NCBI GenBank assembly: GCA_951394045.1
Contig: OX595991.1
Span: 682,001 to 746,000 of the forward strand
Origin: Nitzschia sp. DOCU1
Lineage: Eukaryota; Bacillariophyta; Bacillariophyceae; Bacillariales; Bacillariaceae
Direction: 5' to 3'
Length of the DNA: 64,000 nt
Below the pieces are notes generated by a model. That model did not search any database and was not told the origin of the DNA. It saw only the letters and a list, made by a program, of their open reading frames with translations. Numbering within the stretch: position 1 is the first letter of the stretch; the number at the start of each line of letters is the position of its first letter. The translations under genes were made by a program, and so were the position numbers. Of the stretch, positions 34,943 through 46,451 are shown piece by piece.

Positions 34943-37900
34943 CTAGAAGGATGTCGATCGATGCCTACGGTGGTCGCCTTGTTTTCCAGACCGAAATGCA
35001 TTCCTAGATGCTTTCGCATCTGGGTGCTGATAATCAACCTTCACAGCACAACCCGAAAGGGAAATGACATTATATACTTGAGACTTGTACACGCGACCAC
35101 CCGATTCCGCTGGTACAGCGCGGTATGCTGTTGAAGGGAGCCAAGAGTGGTTAGCGGGACGCAATACTTCTCCCTGACATGCCAACCAAATCCACTTACC
35201 AAGCATCGCGTTTCCTCCGAGCGATGCTACGTGGGCCCGAGCAATGGCGTTGCACTCTGTCACGAAACGGTGAAATTCTGCTACCTCCAATCCGCTAGAT
35301 TCTCGAATGAAGTGCATGGAAATCACGCCCAGATATTCAACAACTTTCCCGCCGGTTACATGGTGAAGGGGTGTGATTTCGACCGCCGTTTCAAGAACAT
35401 TTACTGGCTGCTGGGCCGTGAGAGGCTGCATCATTGCAAATCCTTGAGCTGGAGGGGGTAACGGCTGCTTCAGGTTAGGGGCATTCATTGAACCAATTCT
35501 CAATATCTTGAGTGCTGTGGTAGGAGAATGCGGCGACAAAGGACTTCCTTCTGTTTTATTACGACCAAGAAAAGGCCTCGGAGATAACATTTCACCAAAA
35601 GTTCGAGATTTGGGGGAGTTATTTCCGACAGAAGGTAGTTCAGGGCCAGGACCCAGTTGCACCGTCAGTCTTGGGGAATTTCTCGGGCTCTGAGACGAAT
35701 GGCTGTCGTCGCTATCCTTGGACAGATCGAACTGCCCCATGTGGACTCTTCTCATTTCGTCACTGAGCATGTCGACGATGACGGTCGTACGATTCTGCAA
35801 AAAGCCTGGTTCAAGCTGAAACAGAGATGGCACTCCGGTCTCAATTCCTTTTGCGAGTTCCCGTTGCTCTGAGTCTTCTCGCCGCCTTATCTCAAGCTCG
35901 TCCATTTCTGTGTTGTCCGAGTCCCCTTCACCATCTTCTTCGATCTTGGGAGTGTAGTCAAAACGACGCTCCAGGACTACTTTGCCGATGCAGATAAGTT
36001 CGATCATGTCATCCGGGGTTAGGTTGACCTGAGTTCGCACACCGCATAAATTTGCCGGAACACGGTCCCTTAGCTGTTCACAGAGTTTTGCAAAGAGTTC
36101 TTGGAATAAATTCGAGAACAACAGGTTTGTCCGAGTTCCACGTACAGCGTTCCACTTGAACCGAAGCATAGACATGACCATTTCCCCGTCCATCGACTCG
36201 TGACCTTTGCCGCCAGTACCGGTTCCAAAGTCAGGCATGTGCTGACAGGTACTCATTCGAATCCCAGGCGGCAGGGCTTTGTCTAGGAGAACGGTAAGAA
36301 AGTCTTCATCTGTCTCATCGTCGATTTCAAGGACAAAAGGTGCTTTGTCATCGCGGTACATTCGGCGTCTCCGGCGCCGTCCCCTACCCTTGGTCGAGAT
36401 TAAAACGTCAGAGTTCACGTTTTCTTCGAATTCGTCAATGTCTTCCATGTCGGGGACGGTGCCTCGACGTTTTCCAGATCGTCTATTGCGCTTGGGGCTA
36501 CCGCTCGGGTCGTCCTCAGCGTGAGATCCACCTACGGAAATATCAGGTCCCGAGGTAAATGCATCGTCGAATTCCAGTTCCAAGGCTCCATCACCAAAGC
36601 CACCTTGAATACTGTCATTGTCGTTGGTAGATCCTCCGCTAGAGGAGGTGGCACCTCCTGTCTGTTCATTTGAATTATCGGATTCCTTATTGTTTTCATC
36701 TGAATTGTCTGATTCCTTATTGCTTTCAGACTCACTGGAGCTGCTGGAGGATGAGCTGGACGACGATGAGCTCTCCGAGGATGGGCTGTCAGCAGAAGAG
36801 GACGAGGCAGCATCGTTTTCTTCCATTGCTCCAGGAATAGTCACAGGTTTACCGTCAGTCAGGTTGGATGTCGGACTTGTAGTGTGAAGCTGACTACCGT
36901 GAAGTCGAAGGGGCTTGGTTCCGACTTCCGGGTCGATCGCGGGCCCTTCGGGGTGTTCTTCCATGAATTTGGCCAACTTGGATTCCATGCGCTTGCTCTT
37001 TCTGTGGCGCTCCTCTTTCTTATTTCTCGCCTCCTTCCTTGCTAAAGCACGCCGCTGCTGCTCCTGCTTGAGTTTCATATACCTCTTTCGGACACGTTCG
37101 GCATGGCGCTGGGCAGCTTCCGAGAGGCGGTGGCGGTTCTTGGCAGAGATCTTTTCAATCATTTTTTGAAGATTTACCAATTGATGGTCTTCCTCATCTT
37201 GAACGGCAATCGTACGGGAAATTTCCAATACTCTTGGAGGTGGCATTGCCGTGCAGTAAACGGCAGTGGCGGTGACGGTGGAGACAATCAATGTTCGCCC
37301 CACGTCCACTTCGTTTTTCACACTAAAGGCAGCATTTCTTCCAAGGACTTTTAATTTCAGCATGAGTTGTCTTGCAAGTTCGTATTCCAAAAATGGCAGC
37401 GCCTCACTGACAGCCAGAGCGTCGCTCTCGCCAGCTGCAGCGGGACGAGAACGGCACACTCGTGCTTGAATAAAGATTCCACTACCTCGGATTGGCAACC
37501 GAGATGGAGGCTCACAGGTTGCCAACACTACTTCCGGTACCCATTTCTTTCCACAAAGCCGGCACGGCACCAGTTTCATGTTGCTAAAGGGTGCCAAACG
37601 ATGATGATAGGGCACATGGCAGTAGGAGCATGGTTTGGCATCTCGTGCTCGAATCACACGGTGTCGACCGCGCTTATCTCCGGTAGAAAACGGCGTGGAG
37701 TTGCCCATGCCTTCAATGGAGGCGTCGTCCGCGATAATATTTGCCTTGTTTGTCTTGGACGTCGTCGACGAGGTCAATTTGAGAAGAGTGGAGCCTCCAC
37801 TTGCATCTCGTCCTCGCATTCGTCGATCGAACCGATCTGATCTAAAAGCATTACTACCGAGCTGATCCGACGGTCGTTCTTTGCCATCGCCTTTTTGATG

Positions 37901-39493
37901 ATCTGTGGTGTCGTCCGCGTCCATGCTAGTATCACCTTTATTGTCCCGACTGATATGTGGCCACGGCCGATCCCACAAACGATGAGGCTGATCCTTAATC
38001 GTCATATCAGGTAGTCCCCGAACCGTACAAGCCGTCCCGGTAATAGACAAAATGGCCACATCTTCATGAATGGTAGACGCTTCCAGGTACCCAATGACAT
38101 GGGAGCAACAAAGAATCTTGGCATGCGATCGAATTTCATCACGAAGCTCTGTCCACCACGAGTCACGCGTTTCTTGATCCGACAACTTGGATGCCAGATT
38201 GCCCAGATACTTGACGCTTCGAGCAGTGACAAGACCTCCAATGCGGACGCGCACCCGCGGATCAAAGTTAGTAAGCGTCAACAGCTGTACCTCATCGTCG
38301 TCTTGATGATGGTGATGATGAGATTCCATTGCCGGCATACTAAATAAGGATGTATTACGGCTGTGGGAGGCGGGTTCGGGGCCACCGACATTGGTCCGCC
38401 GAGAAGGGGATTCCACTTCTTCTCGTTCGCTGTCCGTATTGACGACTCCTCGGTTGGAAGGGTTTCTCCGAATAATGTTGTCTTGCAATAATAACTTGCT
38501 CTGATTGCTGGTGCGCTCTAGCTTGACACAAGTTCCATAGGTTCTAGCCACAATACCCGAGTCTCCTTCGACGTCAAAGTTCTGATGATACCCAAGAACG
38601 GCATTCCCTCCCTTGTCTAGCACCGTCTTGCACATGCGTCGACGCACCGATGCATCCAGGAGGTAGAGTAGCGTCTGACGCGTCTCATGAGAGACTTGTG
38701 TGTTGGTGCGTCGAAAGTTGTTGTTCCATTCAAAGTCTGGATCATCGGCAACCACCAATTCCTCCACGAATCCAAATATGTGAGTGACGGTGTAGCCGCT
38801 GGCAGGGTCCAAGGTCGAAAATGGAAAGAGCTGAACTCCTGCAAGGTGTGATTGACGAATCATTTGTGAGAAATGAAAGAGTTAATTGTCCATGATGTAC
38901 ACATATGTCGACTTACCTGCGGACGAATCCCTGAACGGATTCACGTCACCAATAAAGTTTAACTTGACGGACAAGCCCAGTTCTCCCCGGACTCCTCCAA
39001 GAGTATCATACAATGGAAACCAGCCGTCAATAATGCCTCCTCCCTGGCCTTGCTCGTCATCTTCATCGTTCGAGGCCGATTGCATTAGCAGAGGATTCAG
39101 ATCAATGTACACTAGACCCACAGAGCCATCGTTGCTCAAAGCCTCCGAGTCGCATACTTTGAAAATCAGCGGCTCATCTTGCAATAAACTATCCGACGCG
39201 ATATCAAAGCGAATTTCTTCATTCCACACTGGATTCAAAGATCGCCGCACCACTTTGGTCTTGGCCGAGTAGCACTTTTGCTTTTCCAGACTTTCTTCGC
39301 CTTGATCCGTCAAATTGTAATGACCCCCCAAGGACACGAGGACATAGGCATCCGTAGACGGATTCAACATATTCAGCGGATTATTGATAATACGGAGGCC
39401 TCCTCCCGAGGCAATGCCGGATGCGGCCGGCCGATTGTCCATGACGGGCAAATTGCGGGCGCCCTTGACGCGCACTTTGACTGTCGAAGGCAT
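34943..39493 (-). CDS. C2 domain protein related to C2CD5
   Basis: Two exons on the minus strand: 39493-38917 and 38838-34943, joined across a 78-nt GT-AG intron (38916-38839; donor GTAAGT); about 1,490 residues. The joined frame restores the C2CD5 (CDP138) layout: an N-terminal C2 domain (about 1-165) beginning VKVRVKGARNLPVMD, with SLNPVWNE, LQDEPL and GWFPLYDTLGGVRGEL, then FGFVEELVVADDPDFEW and a GGNAVLGYHQNFDVEGDSGIVART block. C2CD5 is a calcium-dependent membrane-binding protein linked to vesicle traffic in animals. A cysteine-pair motif (CSYCHVPY...CRLCGKKW) lies near residue 440. The middle is rich in Ser, Asp and Glu with basic coiled-coil-like stretches (about 600-760). Conserved blocks return at the C-terminus (YLGVISMHFIRESSGLEVAEFHRFVTECN). 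The Asp ligands of the C2 calcium site look only partly kept. Confidence 0.85.
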
Positions 39494-40227
39494 CTTTTTC
39501 TTCGCTTGCCTCCTCGATCCTTCTTGGTTCCTTCACGATATATATCAATAGGTACTTCGCTGGGTGGTATCTTCCAAAAAGATGTTACCAAGGAGAAGGT
39601 TCATCCAACCCTGAAAGACTCGTAACGCATAAGATTTGCTTCGGCGCCGCATCATCCATCATGTTCTTCTCTCGTGGGGCAGGGTGCTTTCGGTGTGGTG
39701 GCAAAGATAGCTCCTCAAGACTGAAGATCCGTGACTCACGACTCAACCGACTGAGGTCGATGTACTCGACTTGTTCGAATCAGAGAAAAACGACGGTAGC
39801 GCTTTGTGGTCTTCTATCAATCAAAGCATTATCCGAAGAACTACATAGCTCTAGATTCGGAAAGGAGAGGAGGAGCAGGAGCAAAAGGTATATGTAATAG
39901 AGATACTACTACTCTCGAACACGACTAATCTGCAATAGAGCTTGCTTGCCAGTCCAACCCCAAAGACGCTTTTTTCGTGCGAAGGACGCGGGTGCGACAT
40001 GAGTCCGACAACGAAACTGCGTACAATTTCACACGACCTTTTGTTCGTCGGGCTTCAAACTGGTTCCCAGTTTAGACACCCACTTGCAGACCCAGTTACA
40101 AACCCACTTCCAGTTTCCGCATTGTGTTTGCTTCTTGCTTCTCTCACAAAATCTTGCACCTATACCCCACAAATACCTTTTCACGTCTTTTGGTCCAAAG
40201 ACTGTCTCAGCCCACGCATCACTCAAT
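39494..40227. other. Upstream region between divergent genes
   Basis: 734 bp upstream of the C2CD5-like gene and of the small frame at 40228. The long open frame 39942-40868 crosses it without motifs and is partly antisense to the next gene, so I do not annotate it. A short CCCAGTTTAGACACCCACTTGCAGACCC direct-repeat-like patch lies near 40070. Confidence 0.45.
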
Positions 40228-40524
40228 ATGACACGACAAAGCATGCTGAACGACGGAACATCTCAATTATCCCTCCCCACATTGGAAAGCCTCCGAGCCG
40301 TTCGTCTGTACCTTCCACCCGTCGGGGCTGCTCTTTCGAACGTTTCACATCGCTGGAGTGGTGCGGGTGCATCATCATCACCACGCAACAACAACAAGCG
40401 ACCCATGGAACAGTTATGGGAGCAGAACTTGGCAAACAATCTAAGGGATGGTACATCCACCGAACTAGGGTGTTATCTATCATCGTCTGGAAAAATGATT
40501 ACCGTTGGACGCTCACCCATGTGA
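40228..40524 (+). CDS. Small hypothetical protein, uncertain
   Basis: A 98-codon frame starting with MTRQSMLNDG. It includes a Leu-rich helix (LSLPTLESLRAVRLYL), Ser/Pro-rich linkers and an RNNNKRPMEQLWEQNL stretch. No family was recognised. The same frame is open for 48 codons before the ATG, and antisense frames are also open, so coding status is doubtful. It could be a genuine short protein or an exon of an unrecognised gene. Confidence 0.3.
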   Translation: MTRQSMLNDGTSQLSLPTLESLRAVRLYLPPVGAALSNVSHRWSGAGASSSPRNNNKRPMEQLWEQNLANNLRDGTSTELGCYLSSSGKMITVGRSPM

Positions 40525-40670
40525 GACCTACCATAAGCCAGCACCACTATAATCGCTTGGCCACAAAGCCAGACGTTGCTACCACCTTAGCTAACATCAT
40601 AAATAGAATGTATTATACGAAACAGATTCGCCTTATGTTAGTAGGCTCTATTTGCAAAGCGTCCGCTTTG

Positions 40671-41714
40671 TTATTGTTTTGTTGTCTCATATTCTTTCTT
40701 ATGTTCATCCTTCCATATTTTCTTGGCAATGTCAGGAAAGAGCGTAAAGCAAAAGGCGTGCGCTACCGAAATGTTCCAAAACTCTTCGTGTTTCATAATG
40801 AGCCCTTCCTCGTCCACATGGTAAACAGTCGTCCCACCAAACGTCGGCAAAGGAGGTCTCCAAGGTAGATGCAAGACTAATTGGAGCTGCCAGTCTGCCA
40901 CTAGCGTGTTGTCGTCCCCAATTTCAAGAGATCTGAGCGTTGCCTTACTTTGATCCACATCGAACAAATGGGCGGCGACTCCCACATACTTGCGCAGCCC
41001 TCGAATGGGCATATCCGGATCCGGACCAAGAAAGAGACAGTCATCGCGGTAGCAAGCAGTCGTCAGTTTGCCAGTGACATAGTAACCCTTGCCAGTTTCG
41101 GGCTTCCAATCATGCCAAACAAAGGTCCTTAGATCCTCTAGAGGAAGGCCCTTGTATTTGATACGTTGCAGCTTCTTGTTTGCTCCCGCTGGTCTCCACG
41201 CTTGCGGCGGCCCCATCAATGGCCAGCATTGCCGCCTTATTACAGTGTGTTTCATAACTTTTTCGACGTTATCGAGCATATCGCCGTATCTTCGCCTCAG
41301 GAATGGACACTTGATGATTTGTGATTGATGATACCACCGATCCAAGTGTGTGAGGCACCACGCTTCCAGTGGCGATAGCGTCGCCGTCGTTGTTGCTGGG
41401 ATTGTCAGTGACATCGCAGCGACCGCACTTTCGCCACCACCAGCTGTTATTGCGCCGGGACTGCATGGGTGAAGCGCAGCAGGTGCCAGCAAGAACTCAT
41501 CATTATCATCGTCCAGCTCAATCCCTATCGTTTCCTCGCTGGCGGGGGCTACTCGACTGGTTGCAGGCCCCCGCAGTTCTTCCGTACACGTCTCCTTGGA
41601 TGGGAACGTTCGCTGCTGGTTATTCGTAACGCCGATATACGAATGGACTGATGTGCTTTGCGAAAGAACTAACAGGGCGACTGCCCGTTGTATTCTACGT
41701 GTTGAGGATTTCAT
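40671..41714 (-). CDS. DUF2358 (NTF2-like) family protein, secretory signal
   Basis: Intronless, 347 residues. The N-terminus (MKSSTRRIQRAVALLVLSQSTSVHS) is a signal peptide; what follows (Y at the cleavage site) only weakly suggests a plastid entry. Residues about 115-330 match the DUF2358 pattern: an RWYHQ...RRYG helix, DLRTFVWHDW, GLRKYVGVAAHLFDV, then the strand pattern WQLQLVLHLPWRPPLPTFGGTTVYHVDEEGLIMKHEEFWNISVAHAF, which is an NTF2/SnoaL-like cone fold. Members are uncharacterised proteins of plants and algae, often plastid-located. Residues 60-110 are acidic and Ala-rich linker. No catalytic residues are known. Confidence 0.7.
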   Translation of the reverse strand: MKSSTRRIQRAVALLVLSQSTSVHSYIGVTNNQQRTFPSKETCTEELRGPATSRVAPASEETIGIELDDDNDEFLLAPAALHPCSPGAITAGGGESAVAAMSLTIPATTTATLSPLEAWCLTHLDRWYHQSQIIKCPFLRRRYGDMLDNVEKVMKHTVIRRQCWPLMGPPQAWRPAGANKKLQRIKYKGLPLEDLRTFVWHDWKPETGKGYYVTGKLTTACYRDDCLFLGPDPDMPIRGLRKYVGVAAHLFDVDQSKATLRSLEIGDDNTLVADWQLQLVLHLPWRPPLPTFGGTTVYHVDEEGLIMKHEEFWNISVAHAFCFTLFPDIAKKIWKDEHKKEYETTKQ

Positions 41715-42813
41715 TGTCGGTCAAAGAATTTCGCGATATGATCAGAGGAGAAAACGTCGCTTTGGTTCGCTTTGTTGAATTGGTTGCTCTTTTGGGCTCG
41801 ACTTTGGTTGTTGACGGCCTTTTCATCTGCTATTGCGTCCTGCTTCTTTTGGGGTCTGCGCTTTGCTTGGCCATCACAGATTTGTCCTAAGGGCTAAGCT
41901 CAACACGGAGAATAGTGATTGATAGACGGACGGGTGGTGTGAAATCCCAAGTTCTCATTGCCCCCATCCTATTTCTACAGAATGTGAGTACCAGCAAATT
42001 TGGGGACCGACTGTGCTCGCTCGATAGCGAGGTTTCCATTGCCCTTTTCGGCAGAATGAAAGAACCCCACCAATACATTTCTCCATCATCAAGTTGGAAG
42101 TACGTTTTGGTGTTGGAGGGTTAGCAATCATTCGTCGCTTTCTACGGCAACGTACGCACGGACTTCAACAGCTGCCTATGCTATTAAATAAGTTGGTCGC
42201 GAAGAAGAGAGCAGACAGTTTCGCTCCGACGACACTTCGCATTGAGGAAAGCTAAAGGATCTGCCGTGCAAAAGAAATCGGGACCATGAAAATGTCAACC
42301 AGCAGCTGGGTTTGACGTCTGGCGGGCTGCACTGACGTCGTCGCTGATGTCATGGGTGTAAACAGCGGCTCCAGCGATCTCTCTGTAGCTAGAGGGTAGT
42401 CTTTTAGCTAGCAAGAAGGCTAGCGCTAGCTTCTAGGAGAGGTGGTGTTGCTTAAACTACTTGGTAGAGAGGGTCTCTTGCATCATGATAGCTGCTGCCT
42501 TCGTCTACTGCTATGTTTTACTGTACTTGGTAATACCGCTCGAGAGCCACACTACTATATCTGAATTGTCAATGGCGTGGTAATGTTTGAATTTATACAA
42601 CATTAGGAGAAGTTCAGCCAACCGTCGAGCGGGTTGCTCATACGGAGGCAGCTATTTACATTCTCGTTCCACCGGTTCATCCATTTGATATATACAACAA
42701 AATCGAATGAACCATGAGTGGACGAGAGCTTTACATGTCGTTGGCCGCGTAGTATGTATAGGTTCGCATGGCCTGCGGCAGCTTTCGACCCCGATTATCG
42801 AGGAACGCTCTAC
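41715..42813. other. Intergenic region, about 1.1 kb
   Basis: It holds upstream sequence of the DUF2358 gene and the 3' flank of the fibrillin-like gene. Small open frames near 41597-41890 are Leu/Phe-rich and unconvincing. Short inverted words such as GCTAGC and AGCTAG cluster at 42390-42440. Confidence 0.5.
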
Positions 42814-43704
42814 TTAAGCTCGTTCCACAACAACGATGGTTCCCCGGTTGCCCTTCGTGATCCTCAAGTCGTCGTCCAAGTAGAGGACATCGAGGTACCC
42901 AACAGGAGACCGCTTCATTTCAAAGTGAAAGCTATGCTTGGTGAGCGACTCATCGGAAGGATAAGTCAAGCCAAGCAGAAGCTTGATGAAGTACTGAAAG
43001 ATCCAACCGAAATAGGATCGTTCTTCGTCGGCCTTTTTGTAGGCTCCTTGAAAGGTCTCAGACCAAAGGTTAAGTTTTGTGGGGTCTTTGCATACCTCTT
43101 CGGCGGGCATTAGCGTGCCGCCGCTAAACGAGACCATGAGACGATTATTTACATCAGGATTCTCATAGCAGTATGCCTCGTTGATTAATATAGCAGGAAG
43201 ATCACCACCCGGGGTATGGATGGTGATGTCGACGACCAGGGGGTATGAAAATTTCGTCTTTCCATCCTCCATGGTTCCTTGTCTACTTACAGGGTTGCGA
43301 ACACCTCGAGTTGTGCACACAAGCTTGGCAGGTTGGAAGATGTTGAACGACATCCTTCCTAACGTGTACTGTATTACGTCTTCCTGTCCAGGTTCCGACT
43401 TGAGACGCCCCGGAAAGTTGGGGCAGGTCAAGGCGGAGAAATCACCAAGAAACCCAGGAGATCTTGCGCAGTTCTCGGTGGGGGGATTGAGCTCGGCAAG
43501 TTCGTTGATGACGGCCACAACATTGTTATCTTTTGTGCATCCGCCGTTCTTAGCCAAAAGAGACTTAAGCTCAACCTTGAGCTCTTCAATTCGCGTCAGT
43601 GGCTCAGATCGCGAGTGTTGGGAAGATTCTAGATCCGCATCTTTCGCTGCCACCCGTGGCGTTGATTCAGAAACAGATCTTTGTGGTAGAAGGTTCCAGC
43701 CCAT
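42814..43704 (-). CDS. PAP/fibrillin domain protein
   Basis: Intronless frame, 296 residues. Residues about 35-60 form a helix rich in Glu/Leu/Lys (RIEELKVELKSLLAKNGG) followed by VIAVINELAELNPP-type sequence, the usual fibrillin entry. The C-terminal YLDDDLRITKGNRGTIVVVER strand pair is the diagnostic end of PAP/fibrillin domains, which bind plastoglobules and thylakoid lipids. A FPGRLKSEP...FNIFQPAKL stretch is in the middle, also typical. The N-terminus shows no signal peptide, so either a targeting exon was missed upstream or this is a non-plastid paralogue. The gene has a Trp/Tyr-rich amphipathic insertion (residues about 225-245). Confidence 0.75.
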   Translation of the reverse strand: MGWNLLPQRSVSESTPRVAAKDADLESSQHSRSEPLTRIEELKVELKSLLAKNGGCTKDNNVVAVINELAELNPPTENCARSPGFLGDFSALTCPNFPGRLKSEPGQEDVIQYTLGRMSFNIFQPAKLVCTTRGVRNPVSRQGTMEDGKTKFSYPLVVDITIHTPGGDLPAILINEAYCYENPDVNNRLMVSFSGGTLMPAEEVCKDPTKLNLWSETFQGAYKKADEERSYFGWIFQYFIKLLLGLTYPSDESLTKHSFHFEMKRSPVGYLDVLYLDDDLRITKGNRGTIVVVERA

Positions 43705-44849
43705 TGTTTGTTTGTTCTTGTTGATTTTAAAACCTGCTTATGCTTTCTTGCAAGAGCTCAGGTTCGATTTGTTGTGTGCCTCTCCTGATGAAGCCTGATA
43801 AAGACAGGTGTTGAGGGCGTTATGGAGGCACGAGGAGGGATGGAAAAAGTTTTTCTTCGTGCAGGCTCTATTATATCACTGACTGTAGACGTCGTGGTTT
43901 TGAGACGGCCCAACCACAAATCAACGACCACACCCTACGAAGGCGGACGAACCCCGTGCTTGGCTAGAGCGGGGAAGGCAGCGGGCAAAGCGCAAAAAAG
44001 CTCCAAACAACCCAGTGAAGTGTACAAACGGAGAAGGAGTAGCGTTCTACGTAAACCTCGGTGGGGCTAACGAGGACGACGTCTTGACAGCCGAACAGAT
44101 CTCCATGACCATTGTCCCAACCATCTGTTCGAGGATGACGTGAGTCATTTTACTTAATGAGAGACTATAAAGAACAGATCCGTCAGGTCAGAAATCTTGT
44201 CTCATTGGGGGAAGCAATTCATAATCGTATCCATAGAATGGGAGAATTGCAAAATGATGAAAATGTCATATATGCCATTTGTGTTTTCGATTATTCTTTT
44301 CCGATTTCTAGCCGGGATAATGCTAATGACATCATCGATTTTTGTGTCTAGATGACATGTCTTTCTCTTCCCCGTCTTCTTTACTCAATTTTCATATGCC
44401 TGCCCTACATATCGGTGCCGCCTACCTGGGGTACTGCATATGTTTGATAGATAGGTCAGATGACATCATGTGCTGTCACTCTGTCTGTCTTTCGTACGTC
44501 CTCCCTGGGAGGACTAGAGGACTAATGGGATCAACTAGAACCACTCCTGCGATTCGCATTCCTAAGATTTCACTGAGATTTCGCGACGGTGAGATGGAGA
44601 TGTATCTTTTCAGTTCGTGTGCTTCATAAAACAAAACAAACACCTTAACGATAATGGCGACGGTGAATTGCTTGTGAGTAGTGCTCGCCATTCATATCAT
44701 TGGAGTTCCAGAAAAACCTCAGAACGCGAGCATAGTCTTTTATTTTTATATCTTGCCTACAAGAGGATATCCGAGCGAACGACCAAGAACGCCGTCCCGG
44801 AAATCCAAGAAGGCTTCTTTTCCCTTATTCTCTATCAAGAGCAGGAGAT
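43705..44849. other. Divergent promoter region, about 1.1 kb
   Basis: It lies between the fibrillin-like gene (minus) and FTO (plus). No frame within it is supported; 44617-45009 is open in a frame overlapping the FTO start and is not used. Confidence 0.5.
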
Positions 44850-46451
44850 ATGGGCTCTAAAGGAAAATCTAAAAAGCGGAAAACAAATAAGAACCATCAA
44901 CATCAAGACGAAACCATCGATGGGCCAAGTGGCAGCCGCCATGGCCATGGTTCATTGGAAACCACAAAGAAGCCGCCGACAGAGTCCGAAGCCGCACCGT
45001 CGATTTTAATTCCGACGGAAAATAATGCCCAAGGAAGGAAATTTCTCACCCAAGACGATGGACAAGCCTTTCACGATTATATTCACGATCATTACCAAGG
45101 CTTTGTCCATATTCCCGCCGAAAAAGTGACGCCGTCCAGTTTTCACCAAATGGCCAAGACGGCGTTCGAGCGACTTCGAGATGCCGGCTACTACCAATAT
45201 GACATTGTCAAAGCTGGAGGAAAGCATGCATCCCGAACATTTGTGAAACGGACGTTAGTAGGAGAACCTGGGATCACTTACAAATATCTTGGTCTTCGAC
45301 TGTTTGCTCATGCCTGGTCGGGCCCTGGCGTCCTTCCAGTGATGAAAACCATCGGCGATCTGAACGATCACATGATTCGTATGACCAAGCAATATAAGAA
45401 TCATGGAAAGTGCGATTACAACTTGACTCTCATTAATTTCATGGAACCTTCGAGCCATTCCAAGATCGGATTCAAGGACGAAGCATTTTATGGGATGGGG
45501 AAGGTGTCTGTCAGTTGGCATGCAGATTCGTCGCTCGAAAGCAACTCGTCGATTGGAGTTTATCATTGCTTGCCCTCCCAGCGCTCGTCAAAATGGGATT
45601 GGAGAATCGGGCTTCGTCGAATACCCGAAAGTGGTGAAGATGCAAAGGATATTTTGCCCGTCGTGGCTTCTACAAAGGACGGCGATGCCTACTTTTTGCT
45701 TGGTACCTTTAACGAAACGCATCAGCATTGCGTGCTTGCCGGGAGTGAGTCCAATAGGATCAGTAGTACTCATCGTGTGGCAGTCACTAAAGAGGATACG
45801 TATGACTATATCCATAAACGAGCAAAGGGTGCCCTAAAGCGGTTTCGTCTCCAACTTGCGGGTGACAGGGCGTCCATGGACCCCAAAGTGATTGTCTACT
45901 GCCAACGAGTCCTGACGGAGGTCGAGACAGAATGGATCGCCCAGTACTGGTTACAAGGAGCAGAACACGATAAAATGAGAGTGTGGTGGCAAAAGCCTAT
46001 AAGGGCTTTGGAGGCACTGTGGCTCGCTTTGGAAGAGCTTACGATGCAAATGTATCAACTCTGCGTGAACGAGACGGTCAGTATTCCCAGGCTTGCGTTG
46101 AAAGGATTCCTTCTAGAGTTAGAAAGTCGACGATCACTAAGGCAACAATGGGACGAACGTCGTGCTGATAAGATCTATCAGCGCCGTATCCATGAATCCT
46201 TTCGCCCAGTGGCAAGACCTACGTTTAGTGAGACGGACCCTACGCGACTGGGAAAGGATTTAAGCCCAGCCATTGCAAAGCTCACTCAAGTGCGACAAAA
46301 GCAGCTAGAGATCAAGAAAAAAGACGCCCCGAATAAGCCTGCTGGCGTGAATAGTCCTCCATCGGCCAGGAACGACAAGAAGCGGCCTCTCCATTCAAAA
46401 CAACAGCAACACCACGACAGCAAACCAAAGAAGCGACGAAGGGACAAGTGA
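44850..46451 (+). CDS. FTO: FTO-type 2-oxoglutarate-dependent dioxygenase
   Basis: Intronless, 533 residues. FTO proteins oxidatively remove N6-methyl from adenosine in RNA, using Fe(II) and 2-oxoglutarate. The start matches the family: KFLTQDD...YQGFVHIPAEKVTPSSFHQMAKTAFERLRDAGY is close to the animal N-terminal segment, and GEPGITYKYLGLRLF follows. Iron ligands are His224 and Asp226 in WHAD, and His293 in THQHC; the 2-oxoglutarate-binding arginines are Arg303 and Arg309 in NRISSTHRV. All five active-site positions are present. A helical C-terminal domain spans about 330-470. The first 20 residues and the last 50 are Lys/Arg-rich (KPKKRRRDK end), probable nuclear signals. FTO occurs in vertebrates and some marine algae and is absent from plants and fungi, so its distribution is patchy. 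Substrate in diatoms is untested. Confidence 0.95.
   Translation: MGSKGKSKKRKTNKNHQHQDETIDGPSGSRHGHGSLETTKKPPTESEAAPSILIPTENNAQGRKFLTQDDGQAFHDYIHDHYQGFVHIPAEKVTPSSFHQMAKTAFERLRDAGYYQYDIVKAGGKHASRTFVKRTLVGEPGITYKYLGLRLFAHAWSGPGVLPVMKTIGDLNDHMIRMTKQYKNHGKCDYNLTLINFMEPSSHSKIGFKDEAFYGMGKVSVSWHADSSLESNSSIGVYHCLPSQRSSKWDWRIGLRRIPESGEDAKDILPVVASTKDGDAYFLLGTFNETHQHCVLAGSESNRISSTHRVAVTKEDTYDYIHKRAKGALKRFRLQLAGDRASMDPKVIVYCQRVLTEVETEWIAQYWLQGAEHDKMRVWWQKPIRALEALWLALEELTMQMYQLCVNETVSIPRLALKGFLLELESRRSLRQQWDERRADKIYQRRIHESFRPVARPTFSETDPTRLGKDLSPAIAKLTQVRQKQLEIKKKDAPNKPAGVNSPPSARNDKKRPLHSKQQQHHDSKPKKRRRDK

Noticed and set aside
39942..40868. A 308-codon plus-strand frame
   Set aside because: It lacks motifs and its last third is antisense to the DUF2358 gene, whose frame is clearly coding.
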